64,000 bases of DNA from RUG563 sp045590215 (GTDB taxonomy: Bacteria > Bacillota > Clostridia > Christensenellales > Aristaeellaceae): NCBI GenBank assembly GCA_045590215.1, contig JAZNQO010000017.1:23858-87857 (forward strand), in the 5' to 3' direction. Below the pieces are notes generated by a model. It did not search any database and was not told the DNA's origin. It was given only the letters and a program-made list of their open reading frames with translations. The stretch's first letter is position 1. Every line of letters begins with the position of its first letter. A program made the position numbers and the translations under genes. This document shows positions 48,749-56,979 of this stretch, one piece after another.

Positions 48749-49321
48749 ATAGCAACCGAACTGCTCATCAATGAAGAAATCCGTGACCGTGAAGTGCGCG
48801 TCATCGGTGCTGACGGCGCCCAGCTGGGCATTATGCCCACCAAGCAGGCTCTGGAAATGGCCGAAGAAGCGGAGCTGGATCTGGTCAAGATCGTACCCAC
48901 GGCACAGCCCCCCGTATGCAAGCTGATGGATTATGACAAGCATCGCTTTGAACAGTCCAAGCGTGAACGGGAAATGCGCAAGAACCAGAAGGTGATCGCC
49001 CTCAAGGAAGTGCAGCTTTCTGCCACCATCGAAGAAAACGATGTGAACATCAAGGCCAAGAACGCCATCCGCTTTTTGCAGGACGGCAACAAGGTCAAGG
49101 TTTCCATCCGCTTCCGTGGCCGCCAGATTGCCCATTCCGATATCGGCCTGAAGGTGATGCAGGATTTCATTGAACGCACCAAGGAATATTGCACCGTCGA
49201 ACGCCGTCCCATGATCGAAGGGCGCAACATGCTGATGATCCTTGTGCCCAAGACAGAAAAAGCCATCAAGGCCGAAAAGGCTGCTGCTGCCAAACAGGCT
49301 GCCGCCGCCCCCCAGGCTTGA
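48749..49321 (+). CDS. infC: Translation initiation factor IF-3, ATA start
   Basis: Prevents subunit association and proofreads initiation codons. The 190-residue protein has the N-terminal LLINEEIRDREVRVIG, the linker, and the C-terminal domain (RFRGRQIAHSDIGLKVM). The most likely start is the ATA at 48749: GGAGGTG ends 7 nt before it, and the product then begins like other IF-3 proteins. A TTG at 48731 would overlap the ribosome-binding site. infC is known to use rare AUU-type starts for autoregulation. It ends with an Ala/Lys-rich tail. Followed by rpmI and rplT. Confidence 0.92.
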   Translation: MATELLINEEIRDREVRVIGADGAQLGIMPTKQALEMAEEAELDLVKIVPTAQPPVCKLMDYDKHRFEQSKREREMRKNQKVIALKEVQLSATIEENDVNIKAKNAIRFLQDGNKVKVSIRFRGRQIAHSDIGLKVMQDFIERTKEYCTVERRPMIEGRNMLMILVPKTEKAIKAEKAAAAKQAAAAPQA

Positions 49322-49352
49322 CAGAACTACTTTCCGGAAGGAGGACATTTCC

Positions 49353-49553
49353 ATGCCCAAGCAAAAGACTCACCGTGGCGCAGCGAAGCGCTTTTCCCTG
49401 ACCAAGACGGGCAAGGTGAAGCACAAGAAAATGAATGCTAACCACATTCTCAACAAGAAGACCACCAAGCGTATCCGTCACCTGCGTGCCGGCGGCACCC
49501 TTCAGAACAAAGCTGAAGCTGCTACCATCCGTACGCTGATTCCCTACAAATAA
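49353..49553 (+). CDS. rpmI: 50S ribosomal protein L35
   Basis: A 66-residue L35: MPKQKTHRGAAKRFSLTKTG at the start, then KHKKMNANHILNKKT. AAGGAGG precedes the ATG by 9 nt. It sits between infC and rplT. Confidence 0.97.
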   Translation: MPKQKTHRGAAKRFSLTKTGKVKHKKMNANHILNKKTTKRIRHLRAGGTLQNKAEAATIRTLIPYK

Positions 49554-49583
49554 GCTACGCCCGTCTGAAGGAGGAACAAAAAC

Positions 49584-49934
49584 ATGGCACGCATTAAGAG
49601 GGCTGTTAACGCCCATAAGAAACGCCGCAAGGTGTTTAAGCTGGCAAAGGGTTACTGGGGCAGCAAGTCCAAGCAGTACCGCACCGCCAGCGAACAGGTT
49701 CGTCGCTCCCTGCGCTACGCCTATACCGGCCGTAAACTGCGCAAGCGTGATTTCCGTCGTCTGTGGATCACCCGTATCAACGCTGCCTGCCGCCTGAATG
49801 GTATGAGCTATTCTACCTTCATCAACGGCCTGAAGAAGAAGGGCATCGAAGTGAACCGCAAGATGCTGGCTGACCTGGCCGTCACCGACGCCGCCGCTTT
49901 CGCTCAGCTGGTGGAAATCGCCAAGGAAGCCTAA
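49584..49934 (+). CDS. rplT: 50S ribosomal protein L20
   Basis: A 116-residue L20 (RAVNAHKKRRKVFKLAKGYW ... LWITRINAACRLNGMSYSTF). L20 is an early 50S assembly protein and, in Bacillus, represses its own operon through the leader. GGAGG precedes the ATG; a terminator follows. Confidence 0.97.
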   Translation: MARIKRAVNAHKKRRKVFKLAKGYWGSKSKQYRTASEQVRRSLRYAYTGRKLRKRDFRRLWITRINAACRLNGMSYSTFINGLKKKGIEVNRKMLADLAVTDAAAFAQLVEIAKEA

Positions 49935-49960
49935 TAAAAGGAAACCTGCGAGAATGAATA

Positions 49961-49993
49961 AAACCGTCTGTCGTTTGACAGGCGGTTTTTTAT
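49961..49993 (+). terminator. Terminator of the infC operon
   Basis: AAACCGTCTGTC and GACAGGCGGTTT with a GTTT loop and a T tract. Confidence 0.92.
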
Positions 49994-50011
49994 CTTCATA
50001 TATTGCCGGGG

Positions 50012-50035
50012 GCCGGGGGAGGCTGCTCCCCCGGC
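50012..50035. repeat. GC-rich palindrome
   Basis: GCCGGGGGAG (50012-50021) pairs with CTCCCCCGGC (50026-50035), loop GCTG. It is similar in style to the tandem palindromes at 34.4 and 52.3 kb. Confidence 0.6.
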
Positions 50036-50077
50036 GGGGCGGAAGGGGCGGAGAGCCTTCATATCCTCGTCCCTTTA

Positions 50078-51085
50078 TTATTTGAGGAAAGTTTTGTAGT
50101 CTTCCCAGTTCTTTTTCAGCAGGCTGGGGGTGTCCAGCTGATAGGGGCAGCGGCTGGCGCACTGGCCGCATTCCAAACAATCGTCAATCAGAGCCATCTT
50201 CCTTTGCCAGTCTTCGCTGAGCCAGCTGACGGTGGGGGCACGGCGCAGCATCAGGCTCATCCGGGCGGCGTTATTGATTTCAATGCCCACGGGGCAGGGC
50301 ATGCAATAGCCGCAGCCACGGCAGAAATCGCCGGTCAGCTCCTTGCGCTCCCGTGCGATATAGGCCTTGATTTTGTCTGTGAGTTCCGGGGGATTTTCGC
50401 CGCAGCGCAGGAAATCGTCCAGCTCTTCTTCCTTCTGGATGCCCCAGATGGGCAGGACGGGGAATTGGGCCAGATAGGCGTGGGCGGCATCGGCTCTCGT
50501 AATCAGGCCGCCGGACAGGGCTTTCATGCAGATGAAGCCCACGTCGTGTTCCTTGCACAGATGCACCAGTGCCTCTTCCTTTTCGCTGGCAAGGAAGGAA
50601 TAGGGGAATTGCAGCGTGTCATAGAGGCCGGACAGCACCGCTTCTTCTGCCAGATGCAGGCGGTGGTTGGTGAAGCCGATGAAGCGGATCATGCCCTTTT
50701 CCCGGGCTTCCAGCATGGCTTCATAAAGGCCGGTTCCGTCGCCGGGTTTGGGCACAAAGGCCGGGTTATGGAACTGCAAAATATCCACATAATCCGTTTT
50801 CAGAAGGGAAAGGCTGGTGTGCAGATCTTTCCAGAAGCCTTCCACCGTGGTGGACGGCGTTTTGGTGGCGATGATGATATCCTTGCGCACATCGCTCAAG
50901 GCATTGCCCAGCTTTTCTTCGCTGTTGGAATAGCTGCGGGCGGTGTCGTAAAAATTGATGCCGTTGTCATAGGCTTTGCGCAGGATGCGCTTGGCGTCTT
51001 CCATGGAAGCACGCTGAATGGGCAGCGCACCGAAGCCGTTTTTATTGACGATGATTTCCGTTCTGCCAAGGCGAATGGTGGTCAT
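50078..51085 (-). CDS. Aldo/keto reductase with C-terminal 4Fe-4S domain
   Basis: A 335-residue NAD(P)-dependent oxidoreductase with the AKR barrel (FYDTARSYSNSEEKLG, where Asp/Tyr are the catalytic pair, near 48-63; IATKTP, LQFHNP) and a C-terminal ferredoxin-like part with CRGCGYCMPCPVGI and CLECGQCASRCPYQ. This fusion is common in anaerobic Clostridia; the substrate is unknown and the clusters probably relay electrons. ATG 51085 has AGGAGG 9 nt upstream; an ATG 30 nt earlier lacks a site. Confidence 0.88.
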   Translation of the reverse strand: MTTIRLGRTEIIVNKNGFGALPIQRASMEDAKRILRKAYDNGINFYDTARSYSNSEEKLGNALSDVRKDIIIATKTPSTTVEGFWKDLHTSLSLLKTDYVDILQFHNPAFVPKPGDGTGLYEAMLEAREKGMIRFIGFTNHRLHLAEEAVLSGLYDTLQFPYSFLASEKEEALVHLCKEHDVGFICMKALSGGLITRADAAHAYLAQFPVLPIWGIQKEEELDDFLRCGENPPELTDKIKAYIARERKELTGDFCRGCGYCMPCPVGIEINNAARMSLMLRRAPTVSWLSEDWQRKMALIDDCLECGQCASRCPYQLDTPSLLKKNWEDYKTFLK

Positions 51086-51208
51086 AATTTGTTCCTCCTG
51101 TATGCTCATGGGCATTTACCAATGGAAAAATTATAGCACAGAAGGAAACGAAAAAGCAATATCAGAAGGGCAAATGGCATATTTCCGGCAGAATTCGGCA
51201 ATTCCCGG

Positions 51209-51238
51209 TTGCGGAAAGGGACAGAAATGGAGTATAAT
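51209..51238 (+). promoter_or_regulatory. Promoter of the SGNH hydrolase gene
   Basis: TTGCGG (51209-51214), 18 nt, TATAAT (51233-51238). It overlaps the first possible in-frame codon at 51209, supporting the ATG at 51269. Confidence 0.65.
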
Positions 51239-51268
51239 CATGGCAGAACCATGAAGGGGGACGCAGAG

Positions 51269-52309
51269 ATGGGAAAAATGATCGTTTGGCTGCTGGTGAT
51301 TGTTCTGATGACCGGCTTTGCATCTGCTGCGTTTGCGCAGGAGGGTGATTTTGTGATTTTTGAGGGCAGAAAAACAGCGCAGGGCAAAGATGCCATGCTG
51401 GATTTTTATTTTACCGAGCATGTGGGCGGCACCTTTGATGCCACCGCCATGACCAAGGGCTCCATGCTGACTGTGGAATACGACGGGCCGGAAAAAGACG
51501 GCGTGTATCTGGCTCTCATCAGCCATTCCGGCGGCAGCCGGTGGGTCACGATTCAGCCCAATCGGGTCAACAAGCTGGAAAACGGGCACATGGAAGCGGT
51601 GTTTTATTATATCTCGCTGTCCATGAAATTGATCGACCAGTTTAACCGGCTGGATGAAATAAGACCCCTTTGCGCCAGCGATGAACCTGTGACCCTATAC
51701 AGCGTGAAATATGTGGAAGGGGATGGCGTGCCGGTGGAATATGGCTCCGCACACTGGCTGCGCCCTGATAAGGGCATCGCTTTCCTTGGCGACAGCATCA
51801 CCCAGAACGTGCTCTACAACGAAGGGGATTTCAATACCCTCCTTGGCCGCAAGGACTGCGCCAATTACGGCATCGGCAGCCAGCAGACCAGGCATATGCT
51901 CAACCGCATCGACGAAATTGCCTGCCGCAATTACAAACAGCTGGTTATCTGGTGCGGCATCAATGATACCGGCTCCTCCACCCCTGCCCAGATTGCCGGA
52001 CGGGTGGAACAGATGATCGAAATCATGCGTGAAACCAACCCCGGTATCCGCTTTACCATCATTTCCGTGCTGCCTACCACCGATGCGTTTTTCAAGGGCT
52101 TTCAACACAAAATGGTGGAATTGAACGACCTCTACAAGGCCTTGGCCGAAAAAAACGAGGATGTTTCCTTCTGCGATATTTATCCCTATTTTCTGGCAGA
52201 CAACGGCTACTGCAAGCCGGAACTGATGATCGACGGCCTGCACCCCAACAGCGCAGGCTATCAGATTCTGGCGGAGCATCTGCCGGCATATTTACTGCCG
52301 GAGGAGTGA
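51269..52309 (+). CDS. Secreted SGNH/GDSL-type hydrolase
   Basis: A 346-residue exported protein: signal peptide to about AFAQE (residue 25), N-terminal beta-domain (about 30-160), then an SGNH esterase with LGDSITQN (the catalytic Ser near 174), YGIGSQQTRHM, IWCGINDTGS (block III Asn) and DGLHPNSAGY (Asp/His of block V near 320). Such enzymes de-esterify glycans, e.g. acetyl groups. An N-terminal sandwich followed by SGNH is reminiscent of carbohydrate esterases. ATG 51269 is preceded by a GGGGG-type site. Confidence 0.8.
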   Translation: MGKMIVWLLVIVLMTGFASAAFAQEGDFVIFEGRKTAQGKDAMLDFYFTEHVGGTFDATAMTKGSMLTVEYDGPEKDGVYLALISHSGGSRWVTIQPNRVNKLENGHMEAVFYYISLSMKLIDQFNRLDEIRPLCASDEPVTLYSVKYVEGDGVPVEYGSAHWLRPDKGIAFLGDSITQNVLYNEGDFNTLLGRKDCANYGIGSQQTRHMLNRIDEIACRNYKQLVIWCGINDTGSSTPAQIAGRVEQMIEIMRETNPGIRFTIISVLPTTDAFFKGFQHKMVELNDLYKALAEKNEDVSFCDIYPYFLADNGYCKPELMIDGLHPNSAGYQILAEHLPAYLLPEE

Positions 52310-52324
52310 GTTAAGGAGACGGGG

Positions 52325-52404
52325 CAGGGGACTGCTCGTCCCCTGTACGACGAGGCAGGGGCTTACGCAGCCCCTGTACCCCACGGCAGGGTCATAGACC
52401 CTGC
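52325..52404. repeat. Tandem GC-rich palindromes (REP-like), three units
   Basis: Three hairpins in a row: CAGGGGAC/GTCCCCTG (52325-52345), CAGGGGCT/AGCCCCTG (52356-52376), GCAGGGTC/GACCCTGC (52386-52404). Each is framed by GGCAGGG and CCCTG(T/C)AC. Unit 2 matches the first unit at 34425. Confidence 0.75.
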
Positions 52405-52585
52405 ACCCATCATGCGAAAACACGCTTATTTTATCGCAGAAATTATCTCCGCATGGAACTTGAGAAACGGAAGTTTTGCGGCCACGGGCACAAAAGAAAA
52501 TACACAAAATGGCGAGAGAGAAAGCATGCTTTCTCAGCTGTATGATGTAAAGGAAGGTTTTATCCTTCGCATTACAGCATGACTG

Positions 52586-52600
52586 CGGCTCATTTGTGGT
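52586..52600 (+). promoter_or_regulatory. Putative recombinase-family operator upstream of tnpV
   Basis: CGGCTCATTTGTGGT is an exact 15-nt inverted copy of the site at 59252-59266 in the tnpX promoter region. It is 73 nt before the tnpV ATG. Confidence 0.45.
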
Positions 52601-52673
52601 GAATGGAAGCGGTTATGAAGAAAGGAGAATATGTTTCCACATAACTGCTTTAGACCACGAAAGGAGCCTTGAT

Positions 52674-53048
52674 ATGAAAGAACAGAATGTTCAACCTGTA
52701 GAGATCCACTATGTGAAAGCCGGCGATTATTATTTGCCTGATTTGGAACTGCCAAAGGTAGACAAGCCCATTGGCCGGTATGGAAGAATGCGGGAAAAGT
52801 ACCTTCGGGAACATGACTCCGTTACTTACAATGTGATGCTGCTTAGCGGTGAACTTTTTACCCATCTGGCAGACATGGATGAACAAGCACATGAGCGAAT
52901 AGAGCAACTGATCCGTCAGATGAAAGAAGCAGAAGGGGTAACGGAAGAGATGAAAGTGCGTGATCAGCTGGCATGGGTGGGTGCCATGAATAACATCCGG
53001 GCCCGCGCGGAAGAAGTGGTATTGCAAGAGCTGGTGTATGCCCAATGA
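52674..53048 (+). CDS. tnpV: Transposon protein TnpV
   Basis: A 124-residue TnpV: GDYYLPDLELPK (about 16-27), GRYGRMREKYLREHDSVTYN, LLSGELFTHLADMDEQAHER, and GAMNNIRARAEEVVLQELVY. The function is unknown, but the family accompanies TnpX-type recombinases in clostridial transposons. ATG 52674 is preceded by AAGGAG; in-frame ATG 52596 is inside the possible operator. The next gene overlaps by 4 nt. Confidence 0.85.
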   Translation: MKEQNVQPVEIHYVKAGDYYLPDLELPKVDKPIGRYGRMREKYLREHDSVTYNVMLLSGELFTHLADMDEQAHERIEQLIRQMKEAEGVTEEMKVRDQLAWVGAMNNIRARAEEVVLQELVYAQ

Positions 53049-53296
53049 AGTCTGCCTTCCAGACCTTCAGCGCTTATCTGTGGAGCACAGGAAATGCATG
53101 GGCAGACCTTCGGTTATTGGAAGAAGGTGCTGTGAGCCTGTATGAGAACGAGTGTGCTTCACTGGCAAATACGGCTTCAAAGGAAGAAAAAACAGAAACA
53201 ATCCTTGCTTTTGATACCATCGGTACCGCATTGTATGTCCTTCGTGCCCGTATTCAATCCATGCAGCAGGAACATTTGAAAACAGCTGTCCAATAA
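53045..53296 (+). CDS. Unknown small protein co-transcribed with tnpV
   Basis: An 83-residue soluble, helical protein, MKSAFQTFSAYLWSTGNAWA at the start. No known family recognised. It overlaps the tnpV stop by ATGA and is followed by a terminator, so it is the second gene of a two-gene unit. It is probably also element-encoded. Confidence 0.55.
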   Translation: MKSAFQTFSAYLWSTGNAWADLRLLEEGAVSLYENECASLANTASKEEKTETILAFDTIGTALYVLRARIQSMQQEHLKTAVQ

Positions 53297-53310
53297 AGCA
53301 ACGAATAAAA

Positions 53311-53349
53311 GAGCTTCTGCGAAGAGAAGAATTCGCAGAAGCTTTTTGA
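53311..53349. terminator. Bidirectional terminator after the tnpV unit
   Basis: AGCTTCTGCGAA (53312-53323) and TTCGCAGAAGCT (53332-53343) form a perfect 12-bp stem with T runs on both strands; it also ends the minus-strand gene at 53354. Confidence 0.92.
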
Positions 53350-53353
53350 TTGC

Positions 53354-54523
53354 TTATTGATTTTCCGGCATGGGAATGGGGAAAAGAATCACGTCGCAGG
53401 TATCCATTTCATCCCGGATGTTTTTCTTTTCATCTCTTGTTTGGATCATGGTATAGAGATGGTCACCCAACTGAATGAATTCCGAACCAACACAGATTCT
53501 GTTCACCGTTTTCACTTCATTTCTGCCCACATATTTTCCATCCTTTGTGAACCAGAGGAAGTGATAAGGCTGTCCGATATCATAATTCCGGGTGCCCATA
53601 TCCAGCACCAGATAATCGCCAAATTCCAGAATGTGATTGCAGCGGCTGTTCATGAAATCGGTAGTTTCGGTATTGGGTTCTTCCCGGTTGATCCACAGCA
53701 GATTGCCGTTTCCGTCGAACTTGACCAGGGCTTTGTGCCGCGTTACTTCCCCGCGAAGATCCCCGGCGGTTTCCATCAGCCAGAATACATAGCCGCCGTC
53801 GGACGTTCGGCAGCCATTCATCAATTGTGCGCTGGCTTCGGGCAAGTATGTGGGAAGAACCGTTTCCCAAACCAGGTTGCCGTAAAAATCCAGCTTGATG
53901 ATCTTCGCCGGAGCAGGATAGCCATTATCTGATCCGTACAGGATGACGCCGTCTTCTGCTCCTAACAGATCGGATCCGCCGCTGGTATAGTCATCGGAAT
54001 GGATACTGAAAAGGAAATTGCCGTCCCAGTCTATATAATACCGATAGAACGTCTGGGCATAGGGGTCAATGACCGCATACTCAATGCATGCTTCGGTGGT
54101 TTCACAGGAAGAAATATGAGGAGTAAAAATATCAATCGGTTCTCCTGCCATTTTCCCATCCGTGGTGAATTTATGGATTTCAACCTGCTTTGTTTCCTGA
54201 TTGGGACTGTTCCGAAAGATAACCCCCAGCAGACCATTATCCAACAGCTGCACATAAGTATAGCTGCAGTTGCCCGAGGCCGGATGCCGGTAATCCCAGG
54301 CAATGGATCCATCCGGATTCAAGCATAGAAGGCGGGCGCGGCTATCTTGATAATTACCCTTAACGCCGGCTTGCCCGGCAATCACCACCCGGCCATCCGG
54401 CAGTACAAGGGGATCATACATCAGCTGATCGCAGCCATCTGTGCTCAGATCAATGGTTTCGGCAGCGATGGCAGAAGGAATCAACAGCATCAGGATTCCC
54501 AGGATACAGATCATTCTTTTCAT
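53354..54523 (-). CDS. Secreted protein with PQQ/beta-propeller-like repeats
   Basis: A 389-residue exported protein (signal peptide MKRMICILGILMLLIPSAIA). The mature part has repeated segments such as LCLNPDGSIAWDYRH, IKLDFYGNLVWETV and VKFDGNGNLLWINRE, each in the PQQ-enzyme/beta-propeller pattern of hydrophobic-D-x-x-G-N-x-x-W. It probably folds as a beta-propeller for binding. No catalytic site is evident. It starts at ATG 54523 (GAGGTG upstream), 15 nt after the end of the anti-sigma-like gene, so it is the third gene of the ECF operon. Confidence 0.65.
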   Translation of the reverse strand: MKRMICILGILMLLIPSAIAAETIDLSTDGCDQLMYDPLVLPDGRVVIAGQAGVKGNYQDSRARLLCLNPDGSIAWDYRHPASGNCSYTYVQLLDNGLLGVIFRNSPNQETKQVEIHKFTTDGKMAGEPIDIFTPHISSCETTEACIEYAVIDPYAQTFYRYYIDWDGNFLFSIHSDDYTSGGSDLLGAEDGVILYGSDNGYPAPAKIIKLDFYGNLVWETVLPTYLPEASAQLMNGCRTSDGGYVFWLMETAGDLRGEVTRHKALVKFDGNGNLLWINREEPNTETTDFMNSRCNHILEFGDYLVLDMGTRNYDIGQPYHFLWFTKDGKYVGRNEVKTVNRICVGSEFIQLGDHLYTMIQTRDEKKNIRDEMDTCDVILFPIPMPENQ

Positions 54524-54537
54524 TGTAATTTCACCTC

Positions 54538-56979
54538 TCAATACCAGCGTTCCCAGGCTTCCACGCCGGTTTCGCCATCATCTCTGGCATACGTATAGGT
54601 GTTGAGAATTTCGCCTGTGTAAGCATCCACTTCCATTCCATAGTAGACGCTGGGTTCCAGTCCGGCACGGATGGAAGAGGTCCATCTTTCTTCCGAAGAT
54701 AAGCCGATCTGATAGAAGGGCTTATCAGGATTCGTCACATCCAGCAGCATCGTTTCCGGCAGCAGAAGGGAGCATTCCTGATCGGTAAGATCAAAAGCTT
54801 TTTGTACATGCTGGAAAGCAATCTCCTGCGCTTTTGCTTCCGTGATCATCCCATTTTCGGGCACACCATATACATGATTGGCAAACGCCATCAAACGGGG
54901 ATCGGCAAAGTGGGGATCCTGCTGCATTTTTTCCTGAATCAGAGGCCGCAATTGATCTCCGCAGGCTTTCTGATGCTTAAGTGGCCAATGGAAGAAATCC
55001 TCATATTCGTACATCAGGCCGTTCTGCTGCGCATAGCGATCGAAATGCCGGAACAGTTCATTGTCATAGGAGGCTGTTTCTTCCAGAACAGCCTTGTGCT
55101 GTGCCGGGCTGAACCAACCGGGCAAAACGGAAGCATCCACGACAGTACCGTTAATTTTTACCCGATAATTGAAATTCATGCGGCCCAGGAAGCGTGCATC
55201 CTTTTCCGTGCCCATGGGCCTTGTCAGGTATATGCGCCAGTATACCATGCCCCGATCCAGATAATCATCATGCACCTGCTGGGCAACAATCTGCCAAGCA
55301 TCCATTTCTGTCTCTTCCATGTTCCAGGCGGCGGCAAATTCTTTCCGGATGATGGCAACGGCTTCCTTTTCTCCGATTTCTTTTTTGTTTCCGTCCAGCT
55401 TTTCCAGCACGTCCGACCGGGACAGGTTATACTTTGTCTCCATTTCCATGAACAATGCGTGATCCGCACCGGACCATGTTTCCGCATCCCCCAGCAGGGT
55501 TTCCACCATACACCAGGTATTGATGCCGGAAGGATAGTCCTTCGCTCCAAAGGCTTCGGCCACAAAAGCATCCATCGCTTCTTCAGAAGGGTCAGTCTGC
55601 TGCCAGAAAGCATGTTCGGGCAGGATGTTACAAGCTTTCATGTGGCCGATCAATGCCTTTTTATTCTCCAAAGACCAGCGCACATACCAGTTTTCTTTCT
55701 GCTCTGTTCTTGCGGCGAAGAAAAGCAGCTGCCAGGTGGGGCTCATATCATTTTCCCGATAGCTGAATATGTCCGTTACTCGGCCTTCTGCCCGGTTGAT
55801 GACCACACCATACATTTTTTCCGTTTGATAGCTGTAGTGATTTCGGAAAGTGATGGTGCTGATCTGTGCACGATCCCCGGCCTGGACATAATGAAAACTA
55901 TCATAGAAGTAGCTGTTTACTTCTGCTTCAGTCAGGTTGTAATGGGCTTTCAGGGCGTCTTTCGCCATACGAATCGCTTCATCATAGGATACATTGCTGA
56001 CGAATTGATTGTTTTTCGCATGCTGCTGTGCTTCAAGGGAAAAAGCCTGCTTGTCCTGGGTTGCCCGTGTAAACCCGTTTGGATCCACCAGCACCGTCAG
56101 GCGATAGCCGGTTTTGGTTTCTTCAACGGTTTTGCCTTCCAGCACAGGCTCGAAAGCCAGTTCCATGGAAACCTTGCTGACTTCGCCGGATACTTCCCAC
56201 AGCTGGTATTCCTCATCCCATTTGATTTCCGGAACAATGCTGTCAACGGCCTCCGGATGCCAGCTGTATACTTCCGTCATATAGCTTTTCAAGTGCCGTA
56301 CGGCAGATTCTTCCGTGCCGTCGGGCAGGGGCGTTATTTCCGGCAGCTGATCGGCCCGGGCCTGATATGCCGGATAATACACATCCCGCAGATAATAGCC
56401 CAATGCATCCGTATAAGCCTGATAATCTTCCTTTGTGCTGATGCCTTCAGGATGTTCTGCCAGATACTGTTCCTGGAAGATAATCACTTCATTGGGGGCT
56501 ACTTCCGTAATGTCTGCCGGCTGTTCCGCCCATTGTTCCACATCTTTCTGAATCAGTTCGCCGTAGCGGGTATAGATGATGCGGTCAGCCGCCGCTTCCC
56601 GGTTTTCGTTTGATTCTTTTTCGTTCATCATCAGTGCATAGTCCGCTTCGTTCATGGTTAAGTTGCCTTCCCGCATGATGTTCACGAATTGGATTTTGTC
56701 CTTCATCTCCCAGCGCATCATGCTGCCGTCCGCATCCATTTGCGCCACTTTTTCATAATATCCGTTGATCACGGCCGTGACGGCCACCGCTGTGATGCTG
56801 ATGCAAATCAGCACCAGTGCCAGCACAAGACCAAAGGACAATTTGGATTTTCTGTTCACCGTTTCTCCTCCTGCTGTTACAGCAAGGAGACGGTCCCGCT
56901 GGGCCTGAGAGGTATTGAGATGGGCCAGTTCATTGTTCATGGCATGCTGTATTCTTTGCCGTTTCTGTTCAAGCGTCAT
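54538..56979 (-). CDS. Large membrane-anchored putative anti-sigma/sensor protein
   Basis: An 813-residue protein. The first about 45 residues are cytoplasmic (MTLEQKRQRIQHAMNNEL), then one membrane helix (about 48-72, FGLVLALVLICISITAVAVT) and about 740 extracytoplasmic residues with repeated PepSY-like units (for instance SYDEAIRMAKDALKAHYNLTEAEVNSY with GVVINRAEGRVTDIFSY, and TEAKAQEIAFQHVQKAFDLT with GMEVDAYTGEILNTYTY). A short cytosolic segment plus one helix next to an ECF sigma gene is the anti-sigma layout, but no anti-sigma family is recognised. The start overlaps the sigma gene stop by 11 nt, with GGAGGTGAGG before it. Confidence 0.6.
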   Translation of the reverse strand: MTLEQKRQRIQHAMNNELAHLNTSQAQRDRLLAVTAGGETVNRKSKLSFGLVLALVLICISITAVAVTAVINGYYEKVAQMDADGSMMRWEMKDKIQFVNIMREGNLTMNEADYALMMNEKESNENREAAADRIIYTRYGELIQKDVEQWAEQPADITEVAPNEVIIFQEQYLAEHPEGISTKEDYQAYTDALGYYLRDVYYPAYQARADQLPEITPLPDGTEESAVRHLKSYMTEVYSWHPEAVDSIVPEIKWDEEYQLWEVSGEVSKVSMELAFEPVLEGKTVEETKTGYRLTVLVDPNGFTRATQDKQAFSLEAQQHAKNNQFVSNVSYDEAIRMAKDALKAHYNLTEAEVNSYFYDSFHYVQAGDRAQISTITFRNHYSYQTEKMYGVVINRAEGRVTDIFSYRENDMSPTWQLLFFAARTEQKENWYVRWSLENKKALIGHMKACNILPEHAFWQQTDPSEEAMDAFVAEAFGAKDYPSGINTWCMVETLLGDAETWSGADHALFMEMETKYNLSRSDVLEKLDGNKKEIGEKEAVAIIRKEFAAAWNMEETEMDAWQIVAQQVHDDYLDRGMVYWRIYLTRPMGTEKDARFLGRMNFNYRVKINGTVVDASVLPGWFSPAQHKAVLEETASYDNELFRHFDRYAQQNGLMYEYEDFFHWPLKHQKACGDQLRPLIQEKMQQDPHFADPRLMAFANHVYGVPENGMITEAKAQEIAFQHVQKAFDLTDQECSLLLPETMLLDVTNPDKPFYQIGLSSEERWTSSIRAGLEPSVYYGMEVDAYTGEILNTYTYARDDGETGVEAWERWY

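Larger units (their letters stand above)
52310..52673. other. Intergenic region at the left side of the mobile element
   Basis: 364 nt. It contains the triple tandem palindrome (52325-52404), a perfect 18-bp palindrome GAGAAAGCATGCTTTCTC (52518-52535), a hairpin GAAGG-TTTTAT-CCTTC near 52554, and the 15-nt site shared with the tnpX promoter (52586-52600). The element boundary is probably between about 52410 and 52580. No gene seen. Confidence 0.6.

Noticed and set aside
52518..52535. The palindrome GAGAAAGCATGCTTTCTC as the element end
   Set aside because: No matching sequence was found on the right side, so it cannot be called a terminal repeat.
54802..56613. Plus-strand open frame of 603 codons opposite the anti-sigma-like gene
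   Set aside because: No motif or ribosome-binding site. The minus-strand frame is coupled to the sigma gene and has PepSY-like repeats.
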